Part shown: positions 48,578 through 61,369 of the stretch, in pieces
Layout of the letters: the number at the start of each line of letters is the position of its first letter
Position numbering within the stretch: the stretch's first letter is position 1
From: Tubiluchus corallicola
Lineage: Eukaryota > Priapulida > Priapulimorpha > Priapulimorphida > Tubiluchidae
Assembly: GCA_030141605.1 (NCBI GenBank)
Contig: JAQGDQ010000045.1
Span: forward strand, 682,001-746,000
Direction of reading: 5' to 3'
DNA length: 64,000 bases
Made by a program: the position numbers and the translations under genes
Notes under the pieces: generated by a model
What the model was told of the DNA's origin: nothing
Databases searched by the model: none
What the model saw: the letters and a program-made list of their open reading frames with translations, nothing else

Positions 48578-51500
48578 TATAAAAGCATACCAGGTGCTCT
48601 AACGTTTTTAAGCAATGCGAGGCTGCCAAATCTGCACGGTCATCACTAAGACTAATCTCATCTGCAAAGATCCACTTCTGTAGCCACAGATTTTTGCTGC
48701 TCTAGAAATAAAATAAATATGTTTCATTTCAATCTGCAAGAAACAGATAATTAACGAATTTTTTGTCGGCATACAAGTTCATCATTCGAGTAAGATGTCA
48801 CTCAGTTTTCAGCTCTCCTTATAAATTGCTCCCTAGATATGTTTAACAAATCCTTCCATGTAATGTGTTTTCCATACAATTTGATCAAACTGGCAGAAGT
48901 GCCTTCAGCCATACTGGGGTGACATACCCCCATGAGAGAAAAAGCCAGAGACAGTACGGCAGGTGAAACGATTTCTGTGGCAGCCACCCACCTATTTATA
49001 AATGAGATCAAAATGGCCAAACTTTTGCAGACAAGCACACACCTGCCTATTCAGCTATATACACCTCCAACCATATATATCTTACGGAATTACGTCCCAC
49101 TACCTAGTCACTATAGAGCACACTGCAATATTTCTGCACTTCCGAATCTGATTCAACATGACTTGTGCAAGATGTGGACTTAATTATTTCAGCTAATTCA
49201 GATTTCAATACCATCATGATAAGGCTTTCCAATAAAAACTTCTGTTGCCATTTAAAGTAAATAAATTGCAAAAGAGCTCACAAAATGTTTTTAATCAATT
49301 TTAAATAGGCAACTTCAGAAGGTCACTGCTACCGAAAGAAGTTTAGTCACAACGAAAATGGTTCCGACAATGCAACTGATACCTACAACAAACAAACAAA
49401 CAAAGTAAAAACTAACCTGTTCAAAATTATTCACGAGCACCACGTTTTTTAGACCAGGAAGATTCATAATCAACATTTTGAATAAAGTAGCACAAATAGC
49501 AGAATATCCATCTCTACGCACAGCTCTCACAGTTGTATAGCCCAGTAGTTTTGGAATAAGCAACAATCCCTAGAAAAGATGAACTTCACATTCACAAGAT
49601 GTACAAACAAGAGAACAAGAGAAACTAAAGCAAGCCAGGCCTATATAAGCATGCAACCTTGTCAAATAGGTTTTTAATGTTAAAATAGCAATATTTACCA
49701 CCTTACACATTTCTTGTAGGCATGATCTAAATTTAACATTTCAAATACTCAACTAACGAGGTATTGGTAAATAATTGGTTCTCAAGAATAACAAAATAAG
49801 AGCAAAAGCGGCTTAACTTAGATGTACTTTTTTGCACTAAAATAATATTCGACATTTGAATTTTAAAAATTACAAAACAATAGTTACCTCTTCTATAACA
49901 TTAATTTGATTATTTACTTCCAATTCTTCACTTAAAGCATGTGAAAATTGCAACAAGGTTAACTTCTGTCCTACATTATGTGTCACATCTGTAAAGGATT
50001 GAAACATAATTAATACACAAGCACAACACTGCAACAAATTTGTATACAGTACAAACTACTGGCACAGTGAAATTCAACTTTGTCAAAAAATACCCCCACT
50101 TGACATAAGCATTTCTTCGAATAGATAATATAATTAAGAATATTTTATGGGCATCATAGAAAAATCAAGACAAGTTTTCATTACAGCAATATATTCAGCA
50201 GGTGGAAAGCAAAACTTCATAAGTACCAGCTGTGTAATGGCACAAGTAAATATTGACATGCTGTTGTAGAGACAATAAACAATGTATTACTCAATGTTTC
50301 AGAGTAGCGACAGTTGATATTGTCATTACAATTTTTCCCTGATAGAGGAAGAAATATAATTTGAAACATAGGATAATATACTGTTTGTAGTCTCTACAGC
50401 AGTTGCCAGTGCAAATTTTTACTATGTTAACAATGATGTTTCACTGTATACTGCAATCAAAGTGGCATGATTGTCTTAATTGAAATCTAAGAATAATTTG
50501 TAACAGCTAAGTAACTCTGAACGAATGCAAGTACCGGTATTAGCAAAAATTGACATAGCTGATTAGTATTTCTAGGTTTAGCTGCAAAAACAACTGAAAA
50601 CCAAAGCAGCATAACATTGTAAAATATTTCATATAAACCAGCATAACGACTTGACCGCTTGTTCGGTTGCCTAGTTTCTGCGAAAGGAAAAACTCAGAAG
50701 ATTAACCGTTTAGCATCTGAGGAAAACCCTGTTAATGTATTGATGTAAATTTGCAGTACTGCTGTAATCTACTGAGGTATATTTTTTCACTATTTTCACT
50801 CTTAATGTTCACTATGTTCATTACGTATCACATATGAAGCCTACCTGAAACATTGTAGTTAGAATCATACAGGTTATGTTGCTCTATGTTTGGCTGGGAA
50901 TTACTTAAAATGATTCCATTGTCATTCATGTCTGCTTCACCATGTGAAGTTCGTCTTGAACTTTGACTACTGAAGTCAATGCCAGAATCGGCAAATGTGC
51001 TTCCGGTTGACCGACGTTTTTCAATTGCATCCAAACTAGTTTGTGTATCAAGGCTTGCAGTCAAATCAATGAAGGCCGATGTTTGCGAATCACACCAACT
51101 GTTCACATGTGCATTTTCAATTAAACAACTATTTACAATAGAAGCTCTCACAGGTGCAGAATAACATGAGGTCGCTTTACTATTTAGGATAGTGCTAACA
51201 TCAAAGTCTTTCAAGTGCTCAACTGTCATTGAACTATCAGATTTTGCCGTGCTTTTTGCTGTACAGCATGTAGATTTTCCAGATACACCTTCACTAACAT
51301 TACTCTCATCATCACTGCCTGCTGAAAAAATAGGTCTGGCGAATTGGTCGCTATCGAGTGGAGAAATCTCCGACGTTGAAGATTGGACCTGGGATACTGA
51401 CATTTTACTAAGTTTGTCGCTTTCACCATCACTTTCTATATCACTGAGGTGCAACACAGTTGGATAATGAGTACGGTCATCTTCCATAAAACTACGAGGC

Positions 51501-54500
51501 TCATCAGTAACAGGAGATGTGTCCAAAGCAGCATTTAAACCCAATGAGTTGTAGTTGACTTCCACATCAGAAAAGCTGTCAACTTTTACCATCGAAGCAG
51601 GATAATAGACATTTTGAGAATCAGATGTTAACATACTGTTCACCAACGAAACTTGTTCATAATAATCTTCAAAACTATCTGATTCAAGTGGTTCTCCTTC
51701 AGCCAAAAATCTGAAATGAATGAAAACTGGTAATATTCTTTGGTTGAAGCAGTATGAATAAAAAATAACAAATCTCATTTAGCAAGTGCAGAAGATAGGG
51801 GACTGTACCACAACTAACTTTGACACCAAATTCATTACCAATTTAATATAATAATATAATGCAACAAAATTTCTTCTAAACTAGTTTGTTTAATTTAGTC
51901 AGTGTGAAACCAATTGTTGTTGTATTCAAGTCATTTTTTACTGGTATGAATGCTAAAAAGTTCAACCAATTTTTAATGTGATCGCTGATTGTTACAATAA
52001 TTGTCATCACATCTAATGTCACTACAATGTATGACCAACAATTTCAGTTCAGCCAAAATTTCCATTTGCAATGCTAATTAGCTCTTTTTTTATTTACTTA
52101 TATATTACATTTGCATACAGTCTTGCTGAAGAGCACTTTTTAGAAACTGCCAAATAACTTTTACTAGTAGTTTAACTTTAAAGATAAGCAGCATTCTTGA
52201 CTATTTATGCATTACTAGTTGACAAACTGACATTTCTCGTGTTAGTTATAATCATCACAATTTGTTTTAAACTTAATCATAAATGAATGCACAGAAATAT
52301 TGGAAAATAATAACATCAGTCCATGCTCTTGCGGATAGCTGTTCACGAGGTAATTTTTAAGGCAACTTCTATTCCTTTGTGTAAAAACTATACAAACCTT
52401 TGTAACATTTCGTTAAATTCTTCACCATCCATATCAATTAAACCGTCATATTCTTCATCCCATTCTAGCTGCACACTTCCTGTATCATCATCTAGGAAGA
52501 ATGTTACACTTCCTGTGAATAAAAAATAAAACAAAAACTATGTTAATATTTAAGATAGTGTAGCTAGATTAGTCATAGCTTCTGGTACACTTATAGCATT
52601 TAACTAAGAGATTTTACCTTTTTTATCAAATGGAGCAATGTTTGTACTTGCGTTCCAGCAATATTTTTCAAGCCACAATTTCTGTTATAAATATGAATTA
52701 CAAATTTGATCTACTGCAATGCACATATCGAATGACAGATCTTTCTTTCATAATTGGAACAAATGACTCGGTCAGTCACACTTAACAGAAGCAAATTTCC
52801 ATAAAAACCAGTGATTTTGAAAAATTAAAAAAATGGTGCAAAAACAAAAATTAACGGTCACGTACTATTATACATATTTTAATTAGTGTCATTATTCTAA
52901 CAGTACTTCTGTAGTTTGCATGCAACTGCGACAGCTCTAGTTTTATCAATTTTGCCGCTGGAAAAGACATACAAGACCAAAATAATGAAACCTTAAATGC
53001 ACAACTACCTGTATCACTAGAAGTACTATTGTATCTTTTCCTCATCTTTCCTTTCCATTTCATTGCAGCCCTTTTTGCTAGCAGTGGAGAAAGTATTGAG
53101 GATATTTTTGAAGGTGAGTTGTTAGGAGAACTGCACACAGCACTTTCAGAGTCTGAGTCTGTTAATTTTGAAGCAGTACCTATAGGACTTTCACCACGTT
53201 TAAAATTTACTACATATCCTCCCGATATATGACGTTTCCGACCAATGCTACCAGATCTTAAACGAACTGGACTCTGGTGGGTTTCGTTTAGGTTTAGTCG
53301 TAAACTAGCTGATCGCGGGCGATGAAAAGGTTCATCAGGGTTAAAACTGGGAGACCTATGTCGACGATTAGCATCATCTTTTGATAGGCTGGGAGATCTC
53401 CTGCGAGCTAAGTAATCATCACGAGCTAAACTTGAAGCACGCCGGTATCCTATCAAATCATCCCTAGGAATGCTTGGTGACCTACGATATTCAAAGCTGC
53501 CACGTGATGGCAAGCAAGTGGAAGATTCCCAAACAGGTTGGGTATGTAGTGAATTTGGTCTGGAAGGTTTACTTGGTGTTTGATTTTTATACTTTTCAGC
53601 AATCAACAATGCACTTCGTAAATATCGTTCCAATGAATTACAGTTCTTTGCAGGCTTCTTACGAGGGGAGGGACTTCGCCGAGGTGTCAATTCTAACAAT
53701 TCTTGATCACGGAGATAGCGTTTCAGTTTGTATTCAACCAACCCCACATCCAGGTCTAACACTTCTTGTTTCAGTTGTTTAACTTCACTGTTTAACTGAT
53801 CATACTGACTAGCTGACGTGTCTTCAATACAATCACATAAAATTTCTCCTTCAGCTATAAGACTATCAATAAACTGTGATGTGATGCTTGCTACTGAATC
53901 AATTCTTTGTAATGAACCTGGTACATTAGACAAACTACGAATAAAATCGGGATGTATACCAAGGTCCAACAATGCCTGAATATGGTCTGGAGTCAACTCT
54001 CTTATAGAACTCTCCTCTCGTGAACTAATTAACAAATTGTCTTCTAAAAACTCTGGAGAACAGGGTATGATAAAAGGGGTTGGCACCACTGAAGACTCTG
54101 AAGATATATCAACATCTGTACTCGCCAGCGAGTGACGGTCTGTTAGTGGAGAAGTGTCGTCTCTCAGTTTTTGCAGGCACCTGTCCTCCAATTTACGGTT
54201 GCGTAGATCTGGAATAATGTTAAATCCTTCAGTATCAGAACTAAGCAAGGTGGAATCCTGGGAGCATTCGTCTTGAGACGAAAGGGTAGTTTTATGCAAA
54301 TGATTACATGACTCGTCATTATCACTTGATTTTGTATACCAATAATCAAACTCAGAGTCACATGATGAAGAGCTGCTATATACACACACGTCCTGAAACA
54401 ACAAATAGTTGCATTGGTAAAAACTCCTTAAAATTAACTAAATAATGCAAACGATTGTTTTAATTATCTAAACATTCTGACATAAAATTCGATATTAAAT

Positions 54501-57500
54501 GTAAATTGAAATGCTGCCCCAAAAAGTGTGCATGCACAGAGATTGCTAAGCCTACACATTGCTCCATACTGGATGAGAGTGAGTTACATATTTAAATGTC
54601 ATGCCAGATTACCAGCCTGCATAATGAACAATTCTTCAAAAGTGTGACATTCAAGGGCTGTTTCTGCCATACAATCGAGTGCAGTTTTTCGTTTGTGCAA
54701 CATGGCACCAACTTTTCCACTACATTTTTAGATGGAAACCGCTTTTTTTGATTCAGCATAGTCAAGTTAATAAGAATGGTTACGTTGCCCACTTTTAGAA
54801 AAAATGCCCTCAGAACTTTTTATAGAAGCACTTTTTCAGAATTTTCTTCAGAAAGACAATGTCCAAAAGGCATGAGATATGGTACTTACATCATCGCTAC
54901 ATGGCTTTAATGAATCAGCATAGTAACTATATTTGCCCTTTGCCTATAAAGAACAAAAAATATAACATTAGCAAAAAAAGTTTCATGTAACATTTGTAAT
55001 GTAAATATTACTTTAAAAGAAAAAGACAGGGAAATACAAGACGAAAAAGCAGAGAGCAAAAGGAAATGGTGAATCATTTAAATGACAAATTTAATTCACT
55101 ACTGCTACACATTTTGAAAATAATACTGCATAATGGCCAGCTCGAAATCCACTTTACTACGTTGATGTTAATACCTGAATTACACGTTACTGTGCTTTTG
55201 ACTTCAATTAGGTTAGAAAGCATAATTAATGCAGCAATAACTCACGTCAGGTATATTGACAAAATATAGCAGAATTTTGTAAATGTGAACTTAAATAATT
55301 TAAGGCTAGTAGTAATGAATATTTTGGTATTATAGGAATAATTTTATTTTAAAAGCAAACGCCAAACAATTACCTTGTTTTCACGTTTTGCATGCTTTTT
55401 TCCGTAAATGTTATGGAACTCCTCTTCCCATGGCCAGTCTTCACTATTGTGGTACAAGTGACGTCGTCGCTTATTAGATTTCGAATCAGCATCCCGTAGT
55501 TTTCTTTTGTACTGACGGTAAAGTTTATAACATATCACAGATCCGACGCCCAAGAGAAACAACACTCCTGTGGCACGAACTAGAAAAATATGCAAAAATT
55601 TAGATTAGTAAGTAACTACACTATTAAAAGCATAACCTGATAAAGTAGAAAGCAATGTAATTTATAGTACAAAGCAATGTAATTTATTTTGAAATATAGT
55701 TTAGCTAAACTGCCAAAAATATAATATCTAGAACTTCACCAATGGCGAAATGTAAACAATTGCTACAGTTAAAATTTCTGCCTTTTACTGTTAAATATAA
55801 TTGAATCACACACAATAATGCAGCGAAATTACACATACACTTTATATCCACAACAGACATCAGTCAAACCACCACCCACTAAACATTATCTGTGCATGAG
55901 AGTAATTTCAAATAATCTGACACACAGTGAAGGATTGGGTAGATTTCGGACTGCAACTACGCAGTCTTGAGTTCGAGTCTAGCGGCTGAAACACAAGGAC
56001 ATATTATTCGCTGTTTGTTCCGTTTGGACCAGTAAACGTAAGTCGCTAAATAGCCGTTACTGCTAATGTTATCTGTTAAACGAGAGACAGGAAATAGATG
56101 TCTTTTTTTGTTTTTTAAGGCCCATAGAGTTCGCCTAACCAACGTTCCTTTAGAACCCAACCCAAAAGTTGCGCGTCTGATCCGTTCAGACACATTACCC
56201 AGGCTAAACAAGACCGAGTATGGGTTATAGGTCACTTGGGCAATTGAACATTTAGGCAGTGGGGAGCTTTTTGCCTTTTTCACGTTGAACATAGAGTTAT
56301 CACGCAATCCAGTATCAGAGTCAAACAAGTTATATAATCGAAAATCCACGAACGAAACAACACTAACAAGTACGTATATGGTTACATGTGACCAATGCCC
56401 GAATCTGCGTAGGTCTCGTATATCAGAGAGGAACTTTTTCAATAGGGAAATTTTTGAGCATATCTTGACCCGAGTTACGTTACGGCACCATTACAACTTT
56501 ACATTAGACCAGTGTGTTTGTTTCTCATAATCGCCTGACATCAGCATTTTTCATGGACGGAATAACAATACTATAGGAATAAAAATCCGTCAGTTTTACA
56601 GGCAAATAATAAAAAAATGAGAACGGGCATTCTGAGTTGGTAGTACACATTAATAATAATTGTATTATAGGATAAAACGTAAAAATATACATATATTCCA
56701 AATTGGAAGCGGGTCACTACGTCGACGGGTCATCGTGTCCCGGGTGACAAGAAATTGACCCGGTTCCACATTTGTCAAAGCCTTACTTTCTTTAACTGCG
56801 CATACTATCCCACGTAACAACACCACGCATGAATCAAGAAATTTACAGCACATCGAGTTGAAGTTCTTTTTACTGCACAACTTATTGAATTTAATGTCAT
56901 CACGATAGAAACGTTTTCAATCCAAGAAACTTCTCATCCTATGTACAACATCCGTACACTGCCTCCGATAAATAAGTAATTAGACAAGCAGACAACCTGC
57001 GCGAATATGGGGCAATTAAGCGCGTGACGTCATAATGACGCAACTACATTGGATAATTAGGTCCCAGACAGAGATATAACCAAAGACCTTGTTCAACATT
57101 TTTGGCAGGATGGTACACGACGATAAAACATTGTCGATTAAAAAAACATCGAGTTATATAATCTGAGCGATGTGTTTAGTTTTCATTTCAAAACAAGAAC
57201 TCACAGTAATGTTGGTCTCTTGATGTAAAACAAATCTTGTTTTACATCAACATCCAAATGTTACTGTAACAAAACGCCGAATTCAAAAGCTGAAATGCGA
57301 AGATTAAGGTCAATTATAACTCAATGAACCATGTCCAGAAATTGATGCCTGAATTGCCATGAACAATCATTTCCGATTCATTGCTGTGGTAAAGAAGATG
57401 ATTGGCTACTGAGACTTTGCTTAGTAGCAATTAAAGACTAATAAGAAGAAAGTAGATGAAAGAATAACAACATGAGTTTTTTTAAGATGACTTTCAACTG

Positions 57501-58297
57501 TCTCTACGTAAAAAAATGAGATCGACCACATCATTTTTCCATATTAAACATCAGCAGATTGTAATCAGCTGGAAAACAGTGAACTAACGACTTATATCGA
57601 TCTAATGAATGTAGAAATTAACAATAACCTGCAAGTGAAAAATTAATCAAAAGTTCATCCAAGAAAAGTGAAACTATTTATTTTATGCCAAATTCAAACA
57701 GTACTACAGTAAAAGGAATGACTCAAAGACATTCAACAAATGTCTACGGACTCTGGACATTCATAGACCGGTGCTGGACATTCAAATTAAAACCACTATA
57801 ATAGAAATGAAAATCAATAAACATGAACATGTACTTTTGCTAAAAAGGCCGCATTAGCTCTCACAAGACCACTCATAACTGACTGCGATCTTCTCATAAA
57901 TTGGTGAGCGTCAGAGAATTTATACTTGAAAACTGCGAAAATTACCGTAAATAATAGTTTTTGAGCAGCATTTAAAAAGTGGTAGTTAATCTTGGCTACT
58001 GTTGGGTGCCTGGTGGTAGTAATGGTATTCAAGTTCGGAGGTGTTACTGTTAGGAGCTTAAAGTTTAGTACTGGTGTAAACAGCTTCTGTCAGTGGTAGT
58101 ATTGTGGGTACATGTAAAACAGTTTGAAAAAACGGCGATTGAAGAGTTAAGGCACTCATCATTTAATCATGGGCGTTTAATCATCGTTGGTGGTATAGTT
58201 AGGATGTTGCTACTGGAATAGCAGTGACCCGTTATTTATATAAATTAAACTTTCGTTTACCTTTCACAGGAGGAGGAAACTGCTGCCGATGAGCCAT
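46123..58297 (-). CDS. OTULINL: Membrane-anchored OTULIN/FAM105-family protein, predicted inactive, 11 exons
   Basis: Exons: 58261-58297, 55374-55579, 54890-54943, 53009-54392, 52398-52512, 50845-51710, 49888-49988, 49417-49569, 48591-48701, 47197-47472 and 46123-46296. All ten junctions are GT-AG with matching phase and join to 1158 codons. Residues 15-30 form one membrane segment followed by a KLYRQYKRK basic stretch. Residues 100-900 are mostly Ser/Asp-rich and disordered, with a coiled coil (about 295-333) and SR-like repeats (402-463). The C-terminal third is an OTULIN-type OTU domain: YTTVRAVRRDGYSAICATLF and ISLLTEDDFHFSLLL align with the catalytic Cys and His regions of OTULIN. Ser944 replaces the cysteine and Ser1154 the asparagine; His1152 is kept. 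Vertebrate OTULINL (FAM105A) is likewise ER-anchored and inactive, hence the symbol. Orthology is inferred; the long central region is unlike either vertebrate protein. Confidence 0.85.
48529..48580. repeat. TA microsatellite at a splice donor
   Basis: A TA run begins about 10 bases inside intron 9 of the OTULIN-like gene. Exon 10 also has a TATATATA stretch right after its donor. Confidence 0.85.
49417..49569 (-). CDS. OTULINL: OTULIN-like exon 8 (catalytic-cysteine region)
   Basis: Codes for GLLLIPKLLGYTTVRAVRRD and GYSAICATLF. It aligns without gaps with the OTULIN block VRGDNYCALRATLF and places serine where the nucleophile cysteine should be. The cysteine three residues later aligns with an arginine. 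Confidence 0.9.
53009..54392 (-). CDS. OTULINL: OTULIN-like exon 4 (Ser-rich, coiled coil, SR-like repeats)
   Basis: A 1384-base exon. It opens with acidic Ser-rich sequence, then a helical block (ELTPDHIQALLDLGIHPDFI), a coiled coil (QLNSEVKQLKQEVLDLD, VEYKLKRYLRDQELL), RRSPSPRKK, and five tandem 14-residue units of the type RRSPSxxxDDxxxR. The donor (GATACAG|GTAGTT) lies before the end of the open frame and is fixed by the phase of exon 5. Confidence 0.85.
55374..55579 (-). CDS. OTULINL: OTULIN-like exon 2 (membrane segment)
   Basis: Codes for RATGVLFLLGVGSVICYKLY and then a Lys/Arg-rich stretch, the order expected for an N-terminal signal-anchor. An acidic, aromatic patch (SEDWPWEEEFHNIYGKK) follows. 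Acceptor TTTTTCTAG and donor AACAAG|GTAATT are clear. Confidence 0.8.
55580..58260 (-). other. OTULINL: OTULIN-like intron 1
   Basis: No coding region is supported. The open frame at 55957-56442 has no ATG at its start and overlaps a tRNA-like B-box stretch (GAGTTCGAGTCTAG near 55967-55980). A perfect TGACGTCA is at 57025-57032 next to a second half-site (TGACGC). Confidence 0.45.
58261..58297 (-). CDS. OTULINL: OTULIN-like exon 1 (start codon)
   Basis: ATG GCT in a good context (AATAATGG) gives MAHRQQFPPPVK and then the donor G|GTAAAC. It joins the membrane exon in frame (phase 1). An upstream, out-of-frame ATG would overlap if the leader extends past 58313, so this exon is the least certain of the gene. 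Confidence 0.55.
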
Positions 58298-60820
58298 TAT
58301 TATGGAGACACAAGCTAGACAACATAGCGGATGCAGAGTCTGACCTGTACCAGTCAAATGTGTTTAAGTTTAACTAAGACTTGTTTTAAATGCACATTAC
58401 AAAATTTTAAATTTATTTTAATTCCAATATTTACGTTTTTAAGTTAAGGATAAAATTGCTGTGATGCATCCAAACGGACAAAATCCAACGAAGTGCAAAT
58501 ACATGTAGTACAAAGAAGAATATCAGATGAGCTTAATTTTTTATCTAACAAGCTTTATAGACTTTAAATTAGCAAATATGAAAGTTTTATTAACAGGCAA
58601 CTAGGAAAAGATATCAAAACAATTCATGAAATACCAGTGTAATTTTTCAGTTATTTCAATGTTAGAGAAAGAACTTCAACACAACTATTTTTTTATTGAA
58701 TAAATGTAAATTAATTTTAGAAGCTTATTTTTAATAACACTCACCCACTATGTGCATGTTCGTAATACCGCCAGAAAATTTACACATTTTTGGAGATAAA
58801 ATACAATTTCTGTAAACCCGTGAATTTAAGAAAAACACACGTTTATTATGCCACGTGCTCAAATTCTGGCAAAAATTAGATTCTTCGCAAAAATTCCAAA
58901 CGAATCAGTTACGTAAACTAAAGTGGAGGTTTTTCTCATCGAACAATAACCAATTTTACGAAATATATACCTCACAGAATACACATAAAAGAAAACAAAC
59001 TCAAATTTAACTCTGACGTAGATATACGATTGCGTAACTGCAACTCACGACACTTGTCTAGCCAGTGTCTACAAAACCAGTTTGAAGGCATTGGTTTGAA
59101 ATCCACGGGAAATCTTGCTCCTTCAACTCTTTGCGTCCACCATATTAAATTCGACCGTGTCATTGATCAAACAAAACTCCTCATACGTGCAGGTTTACAC
59201 GCACACCCGCTGAATTCAACAAAGGAGAAAGGCGGGCGTATATCTCACAAAACCTTGCATAATGTGATACTTTCAAGGTTTGAAAAAATGCTAATTATCG
59301 AGGAATTACGAAGCGGCTGTATGCACTAATACCAATGTTATCATTTTCACCAGAATTTAACAGAGCTTTGATATAAATCAAATTTAGTTTATGTATATTC
59401 ATAGTAATGGTAGACCATTTCACTTGTTTCGCTCTATTTGTTAACAATATCAATAGTAGAATTATCAGATTCTTACTACTTTAACGCATATTATTAACAT
59501 CTTTCGTGCCTTCTATACCTTTTCCACAGAAAACTTATCATTACAGGCACGAAACAAAAATAAATGGTTAACGATATATGTGCCGTTAACGATATATATA
59601 TATATATATATATATAACGCAAAAAATGTGTGTACACACAACAGCTGCTATTGTTTCTCACCTCTGTTATGGCATTTGGTCTCAACACTCAACAATTTTT
59701 GCGTCTAGTTTGTTTGCATAAAACAGCTTTGTGCGGACGTCCTGGCACTTTCTCTTCAAGGGAATTCCCGTTACTGTAGTCCAGACTATTAAGTCCCTCT
59801 TTTATTAACAACAAATTTTTATCTGTGCTGCCTTTTAGGTTGAAGTCCATGATGTAACGTGGTTGACTGAATTTCCTTATTGTCTTGCTGGCATGGTATA
59901 GTGCTTTATACCTCAACGTGGCCGTTTTTCAATTGGTGATTAGCCGATATTGTTCCGGCACTAATACTACTAAAACTATAAACTTTTTACTTTCACAGGC
60001 AAAAGTTAATGTATTGTAATATGATGTTGTAAAATTTCAACTTGTAGGGCACTTGTTTCTAATAGTATTAAGGTCTAACTTTCGGCACATTTTTTTCTGC
60101 GCTACATGATATAAACAAACGCCAATTATTTTTTACGTTAAAGCAAAAATAGCAATGAATGTTAAGTGGATTACATGTACATTAGTTTCACGATTAATCA
60201 TCACGTCGTTAGGAAATTAGGAAAGGTGTACCAAGGGCATAACTCATAAGCATACGAACCTTTTTGCAATAAAAAACAGAAGATAAACCTTGATCCTACA
60301 TACAAAATACATACACCATGACAAATGAGCAAACTTGTATAAATATTTGATGATTGTTAATCTAAAATCCGAAAATCAGCCATGCAGGCATAGGGTCGGT
60401 CATGACACGCATGGATTGTTTAAATACAAATAATTAGAGGATTACTTGTCGCCTTGAGAGTCAACACGCCTTCAATTTTAGGACGAAAACTTAAGTTTTT
60501 CTAAGTTACGACTTCAGCTTTATTTAGGCTTCCTCGTCTACGAAAACCATGAAATCAAACAAATTCTCAACTGTGCAGAGTCAACTCACATAAAATATGC
60601 AAAAGAAACAACAACCATAAAGTTTGGAGCAGCTTCCCAAAGTTCGCAAGACCGGTGTCGAGTGCTGAGCTTACGTTTTAAAGAAAAAGGACAAGCCGCT
60701 CGGCATGTTGGGCTCATTTTACTGTTATCACTTAAACTTAGAAAAATATATATAACAACTTAGAAAAGAAATTTGCAAGAAACTGTCTATGAAGCATAAA
60801 GTTAACATACTATCGTTGCA
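58298..60820. other. Upstream of the OTULIN-like gene: no gene supported
   Basis: It should contain the promoter. The stretch 59030-59330 is less AT-rich than its surroundings and open in both directions, but no family is recognised. Confidence 0.4.
59591..59616. repeat. TA microsatellite
   Basis: A TA run preceded by two GTTAACGATATAT copies 24 bases apart. Confidence 0.85.
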
Positions 60821-60824
60821 CTAC

Positions 60825-61140
60825 TACCAGAAATTTTCAGGTGTAGGTGGTAGCAACCATTCACTTGTAAATTATGACGTGCCTAGTGGACATTGTTCGT
60901 ACGTGGCTTTCCGTAAGCGCGCTGTTTAAACTAAATCAGACTTTTGCAATTTAGCTAATATTCCTGCAAAAAATCACAGAATTGGCTATCTAATTTTTTG
61001 TAAAAATTTATTATACTTTTGACGGAAATTGACAGTGCGCTGCCTTTCTTCAGTCGATGAACGACGTCATTAGTGGAGGAAAGCGTTCAAAATGAGAGCG
61101 CGTACGCGTGAAATGATCGCGACTTTAAAGTGATTATACT
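60825..61140 (+). repeat. Dispersed repeat, copy 2 (inverted)
   Basis: The reverse complement matches 15626-15925 over its whole length with scattered changes. See copy 1 for the shared blocks. Confidence 0.65.
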
Positions 61141-61369
61141 AACTCACCAGGTGCTATCACAATTTTATTATTAAATCCTTCTACATCCTTCGCGAACATT
61201 GAAATAAATCGAACTTTCCAGGTTTGGCATTTTCTTTGATGATTGCGCACAATTTAGATTCATAAACGTTCGCATGAAAACACTCCATATCGAATTTTGG
61301 CTACCCTCCCAGAGGATATCGAAATCCGGCTCTGCCCACGGGTGAGATAATGATTACAACACACTACTT

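Noticed and set aside
50979-51467. Plus-strand frames over exon 6 of the OTULIN-like gene
   Set aside because: They are antisense shadows of a Ser-rich coding exon and have no splice context.
55957-56442. 161-codon open frame, minus strand
   Set aside because: It opens with TTG, not ATG, shows no family features, and lies inside intron 1 of the OTULIN-like gene.
58270-58377. Plus-strand terminal exon (EEETAADEPLLWRHK... to a stop) after an acceptor
   Set aside because: It is the complement of the minus-strand exon 1 of the OTULIN-like gene. No upstream plus-strand exon was found, whereas the minus reading joins the membrane exon in phase. It remains a weak alternative.
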